Shown here piece after piece: positions 1 to 10,713 of a stretch of 64,000 nucleotides of DNA (positions are counted from its first letter, which is position 1; each line of letters opens with the position of its first letter). The stretch is from Periconia sp. R9002 (taxonomy: Eukaryota; Ascomycota; Dothideomycetes; Pleosporales; Periconiaceae). The notes below the pieces were generated by a model that did no database searches, was not told the origin of the DNA, and saw nothing but the letters and a program-made list of their open reading frames with translations. Location: contig JAMAHW010000017.1 of NCBI GenBank assembly GCA_023627715.1, positions 124,001 through 188,000 on the forward strand. The letters are read 5' to 3'. The translations under genes and the position numbers were made by a program.

Positions 1-683
1 TTTGCGAGCTTCTTGCGCTGCATGATGGTCGATTGGCACTCGCTGTCGTGGAAGAAGAGCGCGGGGAAGCTTTCGCCTGCACGTGTGTTGACCACCACAC
101 TCCCAAACCACCAGCCAATGCTGGGCGGACGAACCAATATCGAGTATATCTCACTCAGAGGCACGGCGAAAGCATAAGAGCCGGTTGCAGAGGTGCTTGT
201 CCTCGTAGTGGGCGGGGGCGGAACCAGGTAAGATTGCTTCGGTGGTGACGATGAATCGGAAAGATCGACCTTGACATAGGTATCGTAGGCATCGCCTAGC
301 TGAGACTCGGGCATCCAGGCGAGGAGCAGGGAGGAGGAATGTGTGCTACGGGCGGAGGCTGATGAAGTAGGGCGAGCATCGCTGGGTTGCGTAGCCGACT
401 TTTGCTGTATGAGAGCTATGAAGCCTGGGATGTTGTCTTTCGCAGAGGGAGTAGGGTGTACGTAAACCTATTCATGCGGTTCGTTAGCATCACGTCACTA
501 GGGGAGGAAGGCGTCGGGGGCGATTGGATGTACCTTGCTCTTGGTGTATAGCAACTTGACGCCGCGACCGCTGCTTGAATGCCTAATCGTGTTGTACTCG
601 CCTTCCTCATCGTCGCTTAGGTCGTAGAAAGAGGCTGTTGGAGAGGGTGGACGGCGCGAGTCGTTAGAGGACGGGGAAGCCAT
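1..683 (-). CDS. GYP7-like Rab GTPase-activating protein (TBC1D15/17 type), N-terminal part
   Basis: Exons complement(534..683) and complement(<1..467), joined over a 66-nt GT-AG intron (468-533) in phase 0; the gene runs off the left edge, so only about 205 N-terminal residues are visible. The joined reading gives an acidic start (DLSDDEEGEYNTI), then GRGVKLLYTKSK|VYVHPTPSAKDN and FIALIQQK, which I recognise as the N-terminal domain of fungal Gyp7/TBC1D15-like proteins. The catalytic TBC domain would lie outside the window. I chose the ATG at 683; the frame is open further upstream but has no earlier ATG. Family role: GTPase-activating protein for Rab GTPases in vacuolar/endosomal traffic. 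Identification rests on recall of the conserved block, so the family is likely but the exact orthologue is less certain. Confidence 0.75.
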
Positions 684-1264
684 GCGGGTCGATGCGGGGC
701 AAGGGTAGCTCTCCGAGGCGGGTGAGAAGGCGGTAGATGCCTTTTGAGCACCTGCAGTGGATATCAACAAAGGACTTCTAGGGTAAGGCGGGTTCAAGAT
801 TGGTGGTCGTTATCGATAGAGGTGTGAATGTATGTATTGATGTATACACCGATGGTGTGAGTAGAGGTGGCGGCAGTAGTCATCCGGGCATGCATGACGT
901 CCCGTGTGGCGGGGCACGCACTGCCTCCGCACTACCAACTGCTAAGCTCTCGACATGCTGCAGTCTTCATGTGATCAAGTAATGTTATGAACGTCAATGA
1001 ATGATTCGAGGGAAACCAGGTTAGGTATATGTAGTATTTTCAAAATGCCAGTTCTATCCACCGTCTGAAGCGCTCGCTACATCCGTGTTGCACCCACCTT
1101 GAGCTAATGACGCCAGCCGGCCGTGAGGAATTGCAAAACACGCCCCAACTCCATGCTCCATGTAATGATGACAAAGATCCCAGTGAACTGCCCACGTACG
1201 CCATGCTGAAGAGAGAAGTCCGAAGACGAAAAAAAAGAAGAAAGCCAGCAGGTAGGTAGCTGCA
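684..1264. other. Intergenic, GYP7-like 5' side / MSO1 3' side
   Basis: About 580 nt between two minus-strand genes. It should hold the promoter of the GYP7-like gene and the 3' UTR of the Mso1 gene. I see no repeat, RNA gene or convincing ORF. Confidence 0.6.
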
Positions 1265-2152
1265 TCATCGCATGCGTGGCCCGCTAGGCAGTCCCACGCG
1301 TCTCCCTCCACCAGACGGCTGGGGTGGCCCCGAATTGTAGGACGGGCCGTAAGGATCGTCGTTATCCACCCATGGCGAGTTGGAACCCATTTTGTAGCCC
1401 GAATCGTTCTGCTGCCTGCCCCCTCCTCCCGACCTTCCACCCGAGTATCCTCCACTGCGCTCATCTGGGTACGGTGGCCGTCCGCCGCCTCCGCGCTGGT
1501 CATACGGACTCGATCTACCACTTGAGGGTGCTGGACTGCTCTGCGCCGATGGAGTATTTGAAGGGCTGGACGACCTACCGGACCCCCACAATCTGGCCTT
1601 CAAGCGATCTTGGGCGCTGACGCCAGATCCAGCGCTTGGCGGGGGTGACTGCTCCGCCGGACGGAACCTATCACCACCACCGCCGGTCTGATAGCTGCCA
1701 GCGCGCTGACTGGGAAGCGGACGGCCCTGCATCTGCGGCTCAGGCGAGCGTGACGGGGCTAGGCCCTGCTGTCTTCCGGGTGCCCTCCCCAACTGCGCTC
1801 GTCGCAGCGACATGGGCTCCTGTGGTTGCTGAGGTTGCGAGGGCGCGTCCCAGAGGTCATTGATGGCTGCGCTACCACGGCCGAATTGCTGCTGCTGCGG
1901 GGCTCCCATGTTACCGTATCCTCGCCCGGCGGAGGTAACCATTTGCACAGGAGCGGCCTGCGGGGCTTTTGGGTCGGGTGGCAGCCATGGAGGGAACGGG
2001 CGGCCTTTCTCGGTGTAGTATGCGCGCAGGCCGCGGGAAATGTGGGAGTCGTCTTCGGTGTCGCCGTCTGCTTCGTCCGAGAGAAGCTGCCGGCGCAGGC
2101 TGTTGTAGCGCGAGGTGGTGGTCGTGAGGAGGTTGTTTAGGTACGACGACAT
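1265..2152 (-). CDS. Mso1-like Sec1-binding protein
   Basis: Single-exon ORF of 295 aa. Residues 1-60 (start MSSYLNNLLTTTTSRYNSLR, then LLSDEADGDTEDDSHISR and YYTEKGRPFPPWLPPDP) match the Sec1-binding region of the Mso1 family. The remaining 230 residues are low-complexity Gln/Pro/Ser/Gly-rich and probably disordered, typical of filamentous-fungal members. In yeast Mso1 binds the SM protein Sec1 at exocytic sites and helps SNARE assembly at the plasma membrane; the same role is inferred here from the conserved N-terminus only. The start is supported because the conserved domain begins at the first residue. It lies downstream of and co-oriented with the AlaX-like gene. I see no frameshift or intron. 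Confidence 0.82.
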   Translation of the reverse strand: MSSYLNNLLTTTTSRYNSLRRQLLSDEADGDTEDDSHISRGLRAYYTEKGRPFPPWLPPDPKAPQAAPVQMVTSAGRGYGNMGAPQQQQFGRGSAAINDLWDAPSQPQQPQEPMSLRRAQLGRAPGRQQGLAPSRSPEPQMQGRPLPSQRAGSYQTGGGGDRFRPAEQSPPPSAGSGVSAQDRLKARLWGSGRSSSPSNTPSAQSSPAPSSGRSSPYDQRGGGGRPPYPDERSGGYSGGRSGGGGRQQNDSGYKMGSNSPWVDNDDPYGPSYNSGPPQPSGGGRRVGLPSGPRMR

Positions 2153-3119
2153 GGTGAAGGTTGGTCGAGTACCCAGTAATTGGACCGCTTAGCTGGACGT
2201 TCTTTTGTAGCACGCAGGTCCGCAGGTTGTGACGGTGTCCGGATTGTGGGTTATGTGAAGAAAGGTGTGCGAGATTTGGGCAGTAACGTGGATGACGGCG
2301 ACTAGCTCCAGATGTCCAGTCAGCCCAAGCGAGCCTCTCTCCACCGCAACCACACCAGAGCATGTACTCTATAGCCCCGTGATCAAAACATCGCTCCTCC
2401 AAACACATACCCAGCCAAGTACATAGCCTGACACACTCAATTTACATTACAACAGCCTCCGTCTCTGTCCAATCCACTCTCCCATTCGCTTTATCTCAAA
2501 CACAGACAACCCCACTTAACAGGGCGGCTACTAGATTCGAGACGCCACCTGCAACCGCTATAACTTGCCTACATATACGTCTGTACAAAAACCACATCAG
2601 TTTCTTGAAATTGAATTGAATCCTCGCAGAGTTCTCACACCAATTCTTCACCTACACTTTCCACCTGGATAATGCTGATGTTCTGAGGTAAATTGAGAGC
2701 AGCTGATAGAGCCTAGTATCATACATATCTAAGTAACGGAATCCTTCACCCGTAGATACGAAATTTCGAAATATGTCAAGACTGCAAGTGTCTACGTGCC
2801 TCTCCGTTCTCGTTATGTACGTACAGACATATTCATGGGTGCCTGCCTTACACTAATCAATTGCGAATAAGTAAGCACTTTTAATGGGCGCCTGCATTGT
2901 TGACGTACGCTGTGAGAAATGTAAAGTAATATTTGTGCAGGTAGATGCAAAATTAGTTTAAATGGAGTGTTGTTTATAAGCAGATAACTTAAAATAAAAA
3001 CCAACATTTAAAGTTATAGAACGATACATACACCTATATATCTATCAAACTCTCTATACATTCCCAAATCTCCTCTCCACCAAAAAAAAACTCCCAACCC
3101 AACTCCACCGACCCCCTCA
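2153..3119. other. Intergenic, MSO1 promoter side, AT-rich, with one short inserted element
   Basis: Roughly 970 nt. The MSO1-proximal part should be its promoter. The distal part (2500-3100) is AT-rich, has no credible ORF, and carries the short repeat at 2851-2883 described separately. Confidence 0.55.
2851..2883 (+). mobile_element. 33-nt short dispersed element with imperfect 16-nt flanking repeats
   Basis: The 33-nt core CACTAATCAATTGCGAATAA...GCACTTTTA matches the copies at 26451 and 54195. It is flanked by ATGGGTGCCTGCCTTA (2835-2850) and ATGGGCGCCTGCATTG (2884-2899), identical at 13 of 16 positions, which I read as an aged target-site duplication. No coding capacity. Confidence 0.6.
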
Positions 3120-4076
3120 TCAAACAACATCATACCCAATCTTACTAACCCCCTTCTGCCTCTTAACCCCCCTAACAACCACCCTCCCCAACTCCCCCAA
3201 CCTCCTCACATGCGTCCCCCCACAAGCATAACACCCCAACCCGCCAATATGCACCACCCTAACCCCCTCCTCTTCCCCCTCCTCGCCCCCCAAATTCACA
3301 GCCTCAATCCCACCCACACAAACCCTCCCCGCCTCCTGGCGCCCCAACCACGCAATCCTGACCTCGAGATCCAACGCGACGAGCTCGTCGACTTTGGCCT
3401 GGATGAGGGATTTCTTGTCGCCTGTGATGACGCCGCCGGCGGTGCCGAAGCATTCTACGAAGGCGGCGGAGGGGTAGTGGGAGGCTTTTCCGTCGCGGAG
3501 GTCTGGGGGGAGGAGTGGGGGGGTGGTGTGCGTGAGGAGGTGGATGGCGAGGCCGAGGACGTGGCCTGCGGTGTGGAGGCGCGAGTGGAGGTGGCGTTTT
3601 TGGGCGTCGATGGTTTGGGTGAGGGAGTATGGGGTTGTGGTGGTTGGGGGGGAGAGGGTAAGGGGGAGGGAGACGAGGTGGAGGATTGTTGGGGTGGAGG
3701 GGAGTTTGCGGACTTGGTGGACGGGGAGGTGGTGGTCTTCGTCTTGGGTTGAGGGGGTTGAGGGGGATGTGGTGGTGGGGTTTGAGAGTTTGATGATGCC
3801 CGTGTCGCTTGGTTGGCCGCCGCCTTGGGCGTGGAAGATGGTTGAGGGTGCGGTTAGGATGAAGCCCTGGGTTTGTTGTGGTTCTTTGCCGTTGGGTGAG
3901 GTTTCTGGGATGGGTTTGAAGAGGGCTTGGGTTTCGGCCGGGAAGGACGAGAGGGGCGTTAGGGAGGTTAGGGTTGTGGTGTGCGTTGTTAGGGTGCCGT
4001 CCTTTTGATATAAAGCTTCGGTTTTGGAGAGGGGAATGGGGAAGGAGGTTGGTGGTAGTGAGGTTGTTGTTGACAT
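3120..4076 (-). CDS. AlaX-like alanyl-tRNA editing domain protein
   Basis: Single exon, 318 aa from the ATG at 4076. The open frame extends about 70 codons further upstream, but that stretch does not resemble the family, so I take the inner ATG. Motifs of the free-standing alanyl-tRNA editing family: HAQGGGQPSDTG near residue 82, the zinc-binding pair HSRLHTAGH near residues 164-172, and CGGTH near 285-289. AlaX proteins hydrolyse mischarged Ser-tRNA(Ala) or Gly-tRNA(Ala) in trans; the reaction here is inferred from the intact metal-ligand motifs. The sense strand is C-rich for most of its length and turns G-rich in the last ~240 nt, encoding GGEEGEEEG. The opposite strand has long spurious ORFs because of this bias. 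Confidence 0.85.
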   Translation of the reverse strand: MSTTTSLPPTSFPIPLSKTEALYQKDGTLTTHTTTLTSLTPLSSFPAETQALFKPIPETSPNGKEPQQTQGFILTAPSTIFHAQGGGQPSDTGIIKLSNPTTTSPSTPSTQDEDHHLPVHQVRKLPSTPTILHLVSLPLTLSPPTTTTPYSLTQTIDAQKRHLHSRLHTAGHVLGLAIHLLTHTTPPLLPPDLRDGKASHYPSAAFVECFGTAGGVITGDKKSLIQAKVDELVALDLEVRIAWLGRQEAGRVCVGGIEAVNLGGEEGEEEGVRVVHIGGLGCYACGGTHVRRLGELGRVVVRGVKRQKGVSKIGYDVV

Positions 4077-4894
4077 CTTGAGTGTGGGAAGTTTTCTGGG
4101 GTGGTTTCTGCGAGTATCCTTTCTTTGCCGGTCGGTGAGGGCAGTCAACGTTGATGATGGGTGAGTGGTAGTGATGTACAGTCGTTGAACAAAGTGAGTA
4201 GACCCAACCCGTCCAAATCTTCCTTCGTTGGTTCCCGCGCGGACAAAGCGTAAGTATAGAATATTTCGGTCTCCTCGGAGCATGTAGACACTCAGTCGCT
4301 TTTATATACCCTTCCCTTCCTTCTCTTATCAATCCTTTTATTCTTTTCCCAGCTGATATCCCTCTCTTCCGCAATCTGTCTTCTTCCCTAGCTCTGCCTT
4401 TTCTTCCTTTCTTTGATGGGATGGAACATTCCAGTCGCACACATGTACATTTCCACACGCCCTACGAGCGTGGCCTAATGTTACAAGCCGTCCATTGCGG
4501 GCTAGCTAGATTAGGAAGGTTCTAGTGGACCAAAGTACATTTATTCGAAGGGAAAAGAGTCGATTCAAAGTTAGGTATTGCAGCAGGGGTGTATGAATGG
4601 TATATTTGCATCTTTATCGTAGTGGGCATTTTGACTGGTTCGATGGAGAAGAGTAATGGGATATACAGACTTGGAGTTGGTTTGTTGGTGCTAATTTCGA
4701 GAAATCTAATCTAGGAGTGCTCGACTAAAGGAAAGAAGAAAATACAGGCACAGCCTGAGATAGCATTCAGAGGATGGACATAATAATATACAAGACGCTA
4801 TTCAAGATACAGGAACCGAAGGGAAGAAACGTTACACATCCAAGAATGTCACGGACAATGGTTATGGAGACCCGCTGTACAAACACGTACCTAC
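4077..4894. other. Intergenic, AlaX-like promoter
   Basis: About 820 nt. A pyrimidine-rich stretch (4300-4430, plus strand) lies upstream of the AlaX-like start. No repeat or RNA gene seen. Confidence 0.5.
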
Positions 4895-5970
4895 TCAATC
4901 ACCCTCCCCATCCGCCGCCGTAGGTCTAATCAACGTGAACGGCGCCCCCTCCGCCACAGCATCATCGCCATGCCAGCTAACGTGGACCTCAAACCTCCTC
5001 GGCCTCGTGACCTCTCTTAACGGCGTCAACATCTTCCTCTCGCACCTGTGATCCCTAAACCCATCAAAATACAACAAACTGACCGTTATGAACGTCAAAT
5101 TCGGCATAGAGGCGATGACGCGCCAGGTTTCTTCCCAGGTGGCTTCATCGTGCGGTGGATATAGCGCTGGGGTTGTGAGGAGGAAAGACTGCGCAACGGG
5201 GTCGTAGATGGGCCACGTGAGACACCATGATACGTCGAGGGTGCGGACAAGGGAGAAGCGCGAGGGAAGAATGGTGCAGGAGAAGTAGCGTAGACTATCG
5301 AGGTCGTAGAAGGAGAAGCAGTTCGTGGCGTAGAGAAATTCGATTGTTTCCGAGTAGCTATGCTTGGTCAGCTTTGATGGGAGTTTAGTGGAGGGAGGAT
5401 ACGGGGAGTGGAAACTCACATCTGTCGGCATGATTGGAGAAGAGGAAGGATGTCCCCGTCGGTTTGTTTCGAACTGTTTCCGCCTTTGGGTTGCCATATG
5501 TTTGCGCTGTCCATCATTCCCCAACAGCACGCCCGGCTCAAAGTCCTCCCATTAAAGCCCAAAGGACAGTCGACCGTCTGTGGGGCTTTGCACCGCAGAT
5601 GGCCGAGCTTATTGTTCTTGAGAACAATGTGGAAAGTATTGTCGCCGACAGCGTTGCGCCATATCATCTCTCGCAGCTCGAAGGGTAGCGATAGCAAGAG
5701 TGAGTCCGATTGTTGGAGCGTTCTGCGTACATTCTTCGTTTGGTCGACAGAAGGCACGGGGACAGGTATGGTGAGGGCGCGCTCGGGAGGTCTCACGGCT
5801 AGGGGACGCGGTGCCATGATTTGGCGCCTTTCGAAGCGCTTGCGGTCTTCGGATTCGCCATGGCGTTGGAGCTGTCCCGGGCAGCAACACGAGGCGACGG
5901 CGATCCAGCAGCAGAGGATAGGGCCGCAAAGGATCCCAAGAGCGACGCTCGTAAATCGTGTGCGGCTCAT
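4895..5970 (-). CDS. DUF7730-like fungal protein of unknown function with N-terminal hydrophobic segment
   Basis: Exons complement(5420..5970) and complement(4895..5357), joined over a 62-nt intron (5358-5419) that splits an Ile codon; 337 aa. The join creates LLQSCRQIYSETIEFLY, the hallmark of the fungal DUF7730/F-box-like family (LP.E+R..IW, then CRQ-Y.E....LY..N.F.F.....L). Residues 5-32 form a Cys-rich hydrophobic stretch (ILCGPILCCWIAVASCCC) that could be a membrane anchor. I chose the ATG at 5970; the frame continues upstream to 6186 but without family resemblance. These proteins are expanded in Pezizomycotina and have no known biochemical role. None is proposed here. Confidence 0.75.
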
Positions 5971-6553
5971 CGCCGCCGCCGCCGCTTCGTTTGGTGAATG
6001 AGAGATAAAGATGGACGAGGGGTGAGGGGTAATCAGCGAGCGGATGTGGAAAACATCATGGTAAAAGAAGCGGATGGTGCGACGTGCGACGTGATCGCAA
6101 TCCAGAGCGTCGATGATGTGGTTGAGGTTTGTAGAAACTCGGATCCAAATGCCACTACTCCATGCGGTCTCACGGAAGGCTGACACCCGTAAGCCCGCGC
6201 CGCGGGGTGAGCCTCTGAGGTTGTACCTAGATTACTTGGTAGTTATCGATAAGGCTGGTACCTATCACCGGACGTACCTACAGGGCTACGTGTGTAGATA
6301 ATACTTACAGCCAGCATCACTTTGTGTTTTGCAAGGTAGAAGGTATTACAGTATGTGAATTAATAACTGTACTTACATACATGAAAGAACAGTTTCTGTT
6401 TTTGAACTGTCTGCCTACCTTGAGACTTTGTACCCAGAAAATAAGTCCCCGCCTGGCGCAACTAATGCTGGTATCAATCAATTCCGTCCGCCCCTCTGTG
6501 CTACATTTTTGTTTTGTTTCTCTAATCCATCCCAAGCCCATGAAATCAAAAAC
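5971..6553. other. Intergenic between DUF7730-like start and CSE1 stop
   Basis: About 580 nt holding the promoter of the DUF7730-like gene and the CSE1 3' UTR. Nothing else recognised. Confidence 0.5.
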
Positions 6554-9500
6554 CTACTCCAGGTACTGCGCTAGTGCGCCCTTGGTTTCCGCGTCCAGCC
6601 TCTCCTGCACCAACTTGACGATCCTCCCGCCGTGCCGCGTGTTTCCCTCCTTGATATACTGCCCCACCCACGCCTTGACGTCGGTGATTTCGGGGAAGGG
6701 GTCTTTTGGCGGTCGTTTGCATGTGTTGAGTTGTGTGAAACCGACGCCGAATCCGATTTCGTCAACGTCCTGGTCAGCAATGACATCGTCGGCGGCGGCG
6801 GGGACGGGTGGGTTCACGAGAAGCTCGATGAGGCGTTGAGTGGTGTACGTCCAGCCCTTGGGGTATCTGTCGACGAAGGCTTGCGAGTCGGTCAGTGTCT
6901 TGGTAAAGGAGACTACGGCCGTCTTGCGATCTGTTGTTTTCGATAGTTTCTGGGTTTCGGGCAGGATTATAGTGAGGTAGAGGGCCTTGAAGACGCTAGA
7001 TGTTTGTCAGTATTGGGCTAGTAGAGCGTTAGTTTTGGGGACGACTTACTCATGTTGAACTTGATCGCTGCTGGTGATGAAAAAGTCTGCACCGAGACCT
7101 TTCTCTTGTCGCGCCGAGATGAAGTGGTAGAATGCAATGAATCGTTGTTGGAAGTTCTCCGTCTTCATGTTCGACAGACGCGTGAGCATGAGCTGAAGAA
7201 TGGTAACAAAGTACTGCTGAAGCGCCTCAACAGGGAAGTTCGCGATGACGCACTCAATGAGTTCGAAAGAATAACTCTCATTGACCTTGGAGGAAACCAG
7301 TTTCTGGAAAATACCGAGGATGGGCTCGATCTGGTTCTTGGCAATAATGTTTTGTGCGTCGCGAGGGATCATGGCCGAGATTAATCGGACCAACGCTGGC
7401 ACATTTCCTCGTGACTCCCAGACAGTGGGCATGAGGATGGCGTCGAACAAGCTGCGGTAATAGTCTGGCAACCCTCCCGAAGGATTAGCCTCGAGCAGGG
7501 CAGCGAACAGTTGGAACACATAGGGCACAAACTCCTCCACGTTTTCTTGCAGTATAAGTGAGAAAGGCTCGTACAGCTTCGCCTCAAATGTAGAGCTCTG
7601 CTTGGGAGCAGCGAACCGGACAAGCGCACCTATGCTCTCGAATAAAAAGTACTGGAACCGGGGGTTGCTTGGGTTGTGTCGTATGACCTTGAGAATATTG
7701 ACGAAATAATTCAGAACGAGTTCGGACACGGGAAGAACACCTTCGCGGATGAAGATTAAAACTCGCATGATGCACTTCATCAAGAACTCGTTTTCTTGAA
7801 TCTTTTCGGGGGCGGTTTGTTGAGTGACAAGTTTGAAAAGGTGGGTGAGTAGATCCCGCGAAACACCAACAACCTGCTCCTTGGGAATGACGGAGTTCTT
7901 ATTCGCGTCCGTCAGGTACAAGGCTCGTTCCACCGCGATGGCGGCATATGTGTGTATGACATAGTTTGAATTGCCCAAGTGGTTTACAAGGAGCGGGAAA
8001 GCAGCGCGCCATAGATCGGCAGACAGCTGGTTTCGGAAGCTGTAAAGGAATTTGATAGAGTCTACCTTTAGGATGGGAGCTACATCATCGGACTGCAAGT
8101 CTGAGGCGATGTTGTTCTGGAAAAATCCCAAAACATCCACATTTGGGTTGACATTGATGACTCCTTGCGCACTCGTTGCTGTTCCCTGGGCGGCAATGGC
8201 GGAAAAGAGATAGACGGCGGTATCTTTGGACTTCCAGTTTTCTTTGGTGTTCTTGGCGTAATCCTGTAGATAGGCATCCACGTACGTCTTGGAGGTACTT
8301 GTGACGAGATCCTCGTATCGTGACATGAGCGTCCGAAGGAAATTGGTTGCGGCACGTCGCCTAGTATCGTTGTCCGATCCCTCCAAATCCCGTCGAATAA
8401 ACTCGATGGGCTCGTCTTCGAACAGCTCCACATCAGACTCACGGAGTGTAAGATTGGGCAGAATGACCTTTTCTATTATCTGTACTAGGACCTGCTGGTT
8501 GTTGAAGGCCTCGGCGTGCGACGTTGTAGCGACACTAGTCAAGAATTGGAGGGCTTTGCTGACTAGAATGTCGTACTTTGTCTCCAACCCCACCGACATG
8601 AGGAAGCCCCAGGTCGACTCGACGAATTGGCCAAGCTGGGGACCAAATACATCCTCGTACTTTTGCACGTACAGCATCAGCGCCTCGAATATCCCCGCCT
8701 TGACATATTCCAGAGGCCCCGATTCACTCTCGTCATCGGTGTGCAGGGCGGGGTTATCGTATACGAGATACTTGTGGAATAGTGTGGCGATGGCAGCGAT
8801 GTTGTCTTCGAAGTCAGGTGGCAGGTCCTGGCAGGACAGATCGTAGAAGATTTTGACAATCAGCTCCAGAGTGGTAAAAGAAGCTTTGAGTGCGGCGGGG
8901 TTATTTTGAGAGGCGGAGATCACGCGGTCGGTGTTTTCGAGCAATGTCAAGAACGGCTTGCTGAATTTGGAGAGGACGTGGTTGATTTCGGTGAAGAGGT
9001 CGTCGGAGCGGAAAAGCGGGCGCCAGCGCTTGAAGATGGAGTGGGCGACGCGGAGAACACCGTTGTTCACGACGGCATCATCGGGGGTCAGACGGGAAAT
9101 CAAATCATCGACCAGTGTGTCCCAGCGCTGCCAAAAGTCGCTGTCGGCAATGGCGCTGATGGCTTCGCCGAGCTGTGCCTGGATATTGGGCGGAACCGCT
9201 ACCATCAAGCCAATCAGCTCGCGCTTGATGGCCGTGACCTCATTCTCGGGAAGCTGGTATGTGCCATTCTCGTCGACCCAGTTGCGCTTCACAAAGTTTT
9301 TGAAGTAGAGGGCGCTCGCGAGGCGGATGGTGGGGGGCTTGGATGCGTCCTGAACAATCTGGAGGAGCTGTAGCGAGAAGCCCGGTTGGGTTTGTTTCTG
9401 TGTAATAGCAGCCTCGGCTGTGTGACAGTGGTAAGCATGTTAATTGAATGGGTGGGAGTACAATCAGGAGAGGGGTGTTGGTGATGTTGGCGGCCAAGTT

Positions 9501-9706
9501 GGGGAGGTGATGAAATTCGATTGCCCCTCCATGCCGCCAACGAATGGCTTGTTGACATGCATGCGGTCTGCCATGCCAGCCAAAGGACGATACAAGTACT
9601 GATTTGTCGCCGTCGAAGGAGATTTGCAATGCGTACCTTGCTTGTTATGGCGGGGGTCCAAGCTGGCCTCGAGCAGCTGAGATAGTTCTGCTATGCCGTC
9701 GGCCAT
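6554..9706 (-). CDS. CSE1: Exportin-2 / importin-alpha re-exporter (Cse1/CAS)
   Basis: Exons complement(9637..9706), complement(7050..9417) and complement(6554..6995), with introns of 219 and 54 nt; 959 aa, the usual length for Cse1. The start MADGIAELSQLLEASLDPRHNKQ|AEAAI and the block LASALYFKNFVKRNWVDENG are the importin-beta N-terminal (RanGTP-binding) domain. The rest is HEAT-repeat solenoid with the Cse1 central domain (SPRFQ-type block NPSNPRFQYFLFESIGALVR) and the CAS/CSE C-terminal domain. Cse1 returns importin-alpha from nucleus to cytoplasm with RanGTP. The frame closes exactly across both introns. It is divergent from TSC2 over 1 kb. Essential single-copy housekeeping gene; high confidence. 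Confidence 0.96.
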
Positions 9707-10713
9707 GGTGCGCTAGGCGGCGCAGAGTATGCGAGGGGGGAAGGCGGATGAAAAGGTGGAGGTAAGGCGGCCACACAGATGCAGAGAGATGGCGAGGTAG
9801 GTAAAGAGGTAGGCGGGTGGGAAGGTGGAGAGAGCGTGTGTGGTGTGTAGTTGATGGGGATGGGTTGGTGGGTGGGCGGAGGAGGGACACAGAAAGCAAC
9901 AATAAAACAAAAAAACGAGGGCAAGCAAACAACATCACCACCAACGGGCGCGGCGCAACCACTGGTAACCCAGAGGCAAGCCCACACAAAGCTCGCGCCC
10001 GCCCGCGGCCCGTGTGGAACGAGGGAAAATCAATCCGGGGTCGAAAAGAGCTTGTACAAAGTAGTAAATACTACCAGCTATATAGGTACACGACTTTTTC
10101 TTTTTCTGAAAATGGCGCCAGCTAATTGGCATAGATGTTGGAGTTATGGCTGCAAGGACAGGCATTATCTGCTGTTAGGCGTGCTGCTAGTCTACTTCAT
10201 GTGCGCATAGAGTACCTACATGTTCCTGGCTGCAACTCCAACTTTTTTTCTCTTCATCTCCCGTAGTCTCTTGTCTCAGTCACCACCAGCCCAACCATCT
10301 TCCATAACCTCCCATTCCATCCCGTCCCGTGCCTGACCATCCATCCCATGACCTGCGCCCCCGCCTCGCTTTGCCGCCTCTGCACTATGGCCGCCATGAG
10401 TCCCCGCCTTCACGCCTGATTACATCTTTTTCCATACTACTTACTACTCACTACTTCAATGCAAACCTGCTCTCTGTAAATGGGCCACCACCACCTCCCT
10501 CCTCCTTGTCGCCTTTGCCCTCGGTTCTGCACGCCTTCCTCTGCTCTCATGCCCACCTTCGCGCCCACGCCTACCTCCATAAATGCTCACCATTGCCCAA
10601 CCGCTGCGGCTGCTGCTAGACCCATACGAGTCGACAGGCCCCGCTAACCCTTTGATATCGCCGTCGCTATCTCTCCACCCTCACCTCTACTCTCGACCCA
10701 ACCTTCGAGACAC
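9707..10713. promoter_or_regulatory. Shared divergent promoter region CSE1/TSC2
   Basis: A 1,007-nt gap between divergent start codons. Plus-strand pyrimidine-rich blocks (10220-10330, 10480-10600) precede the TSC2 ATG, typical of fungal promoters/5' UTRs. Short ORFs here look like chance. No defined binding site is claimed. Confidence 0.55.

Noticed and set aside
3210..4458. Long plus- and minus-frame ORFs over the AlaX-like gene
   Set aside because: They are Pro/Arg/Val/Gly-rich frames caused by the strong strand skew of that gene; no family motifs.
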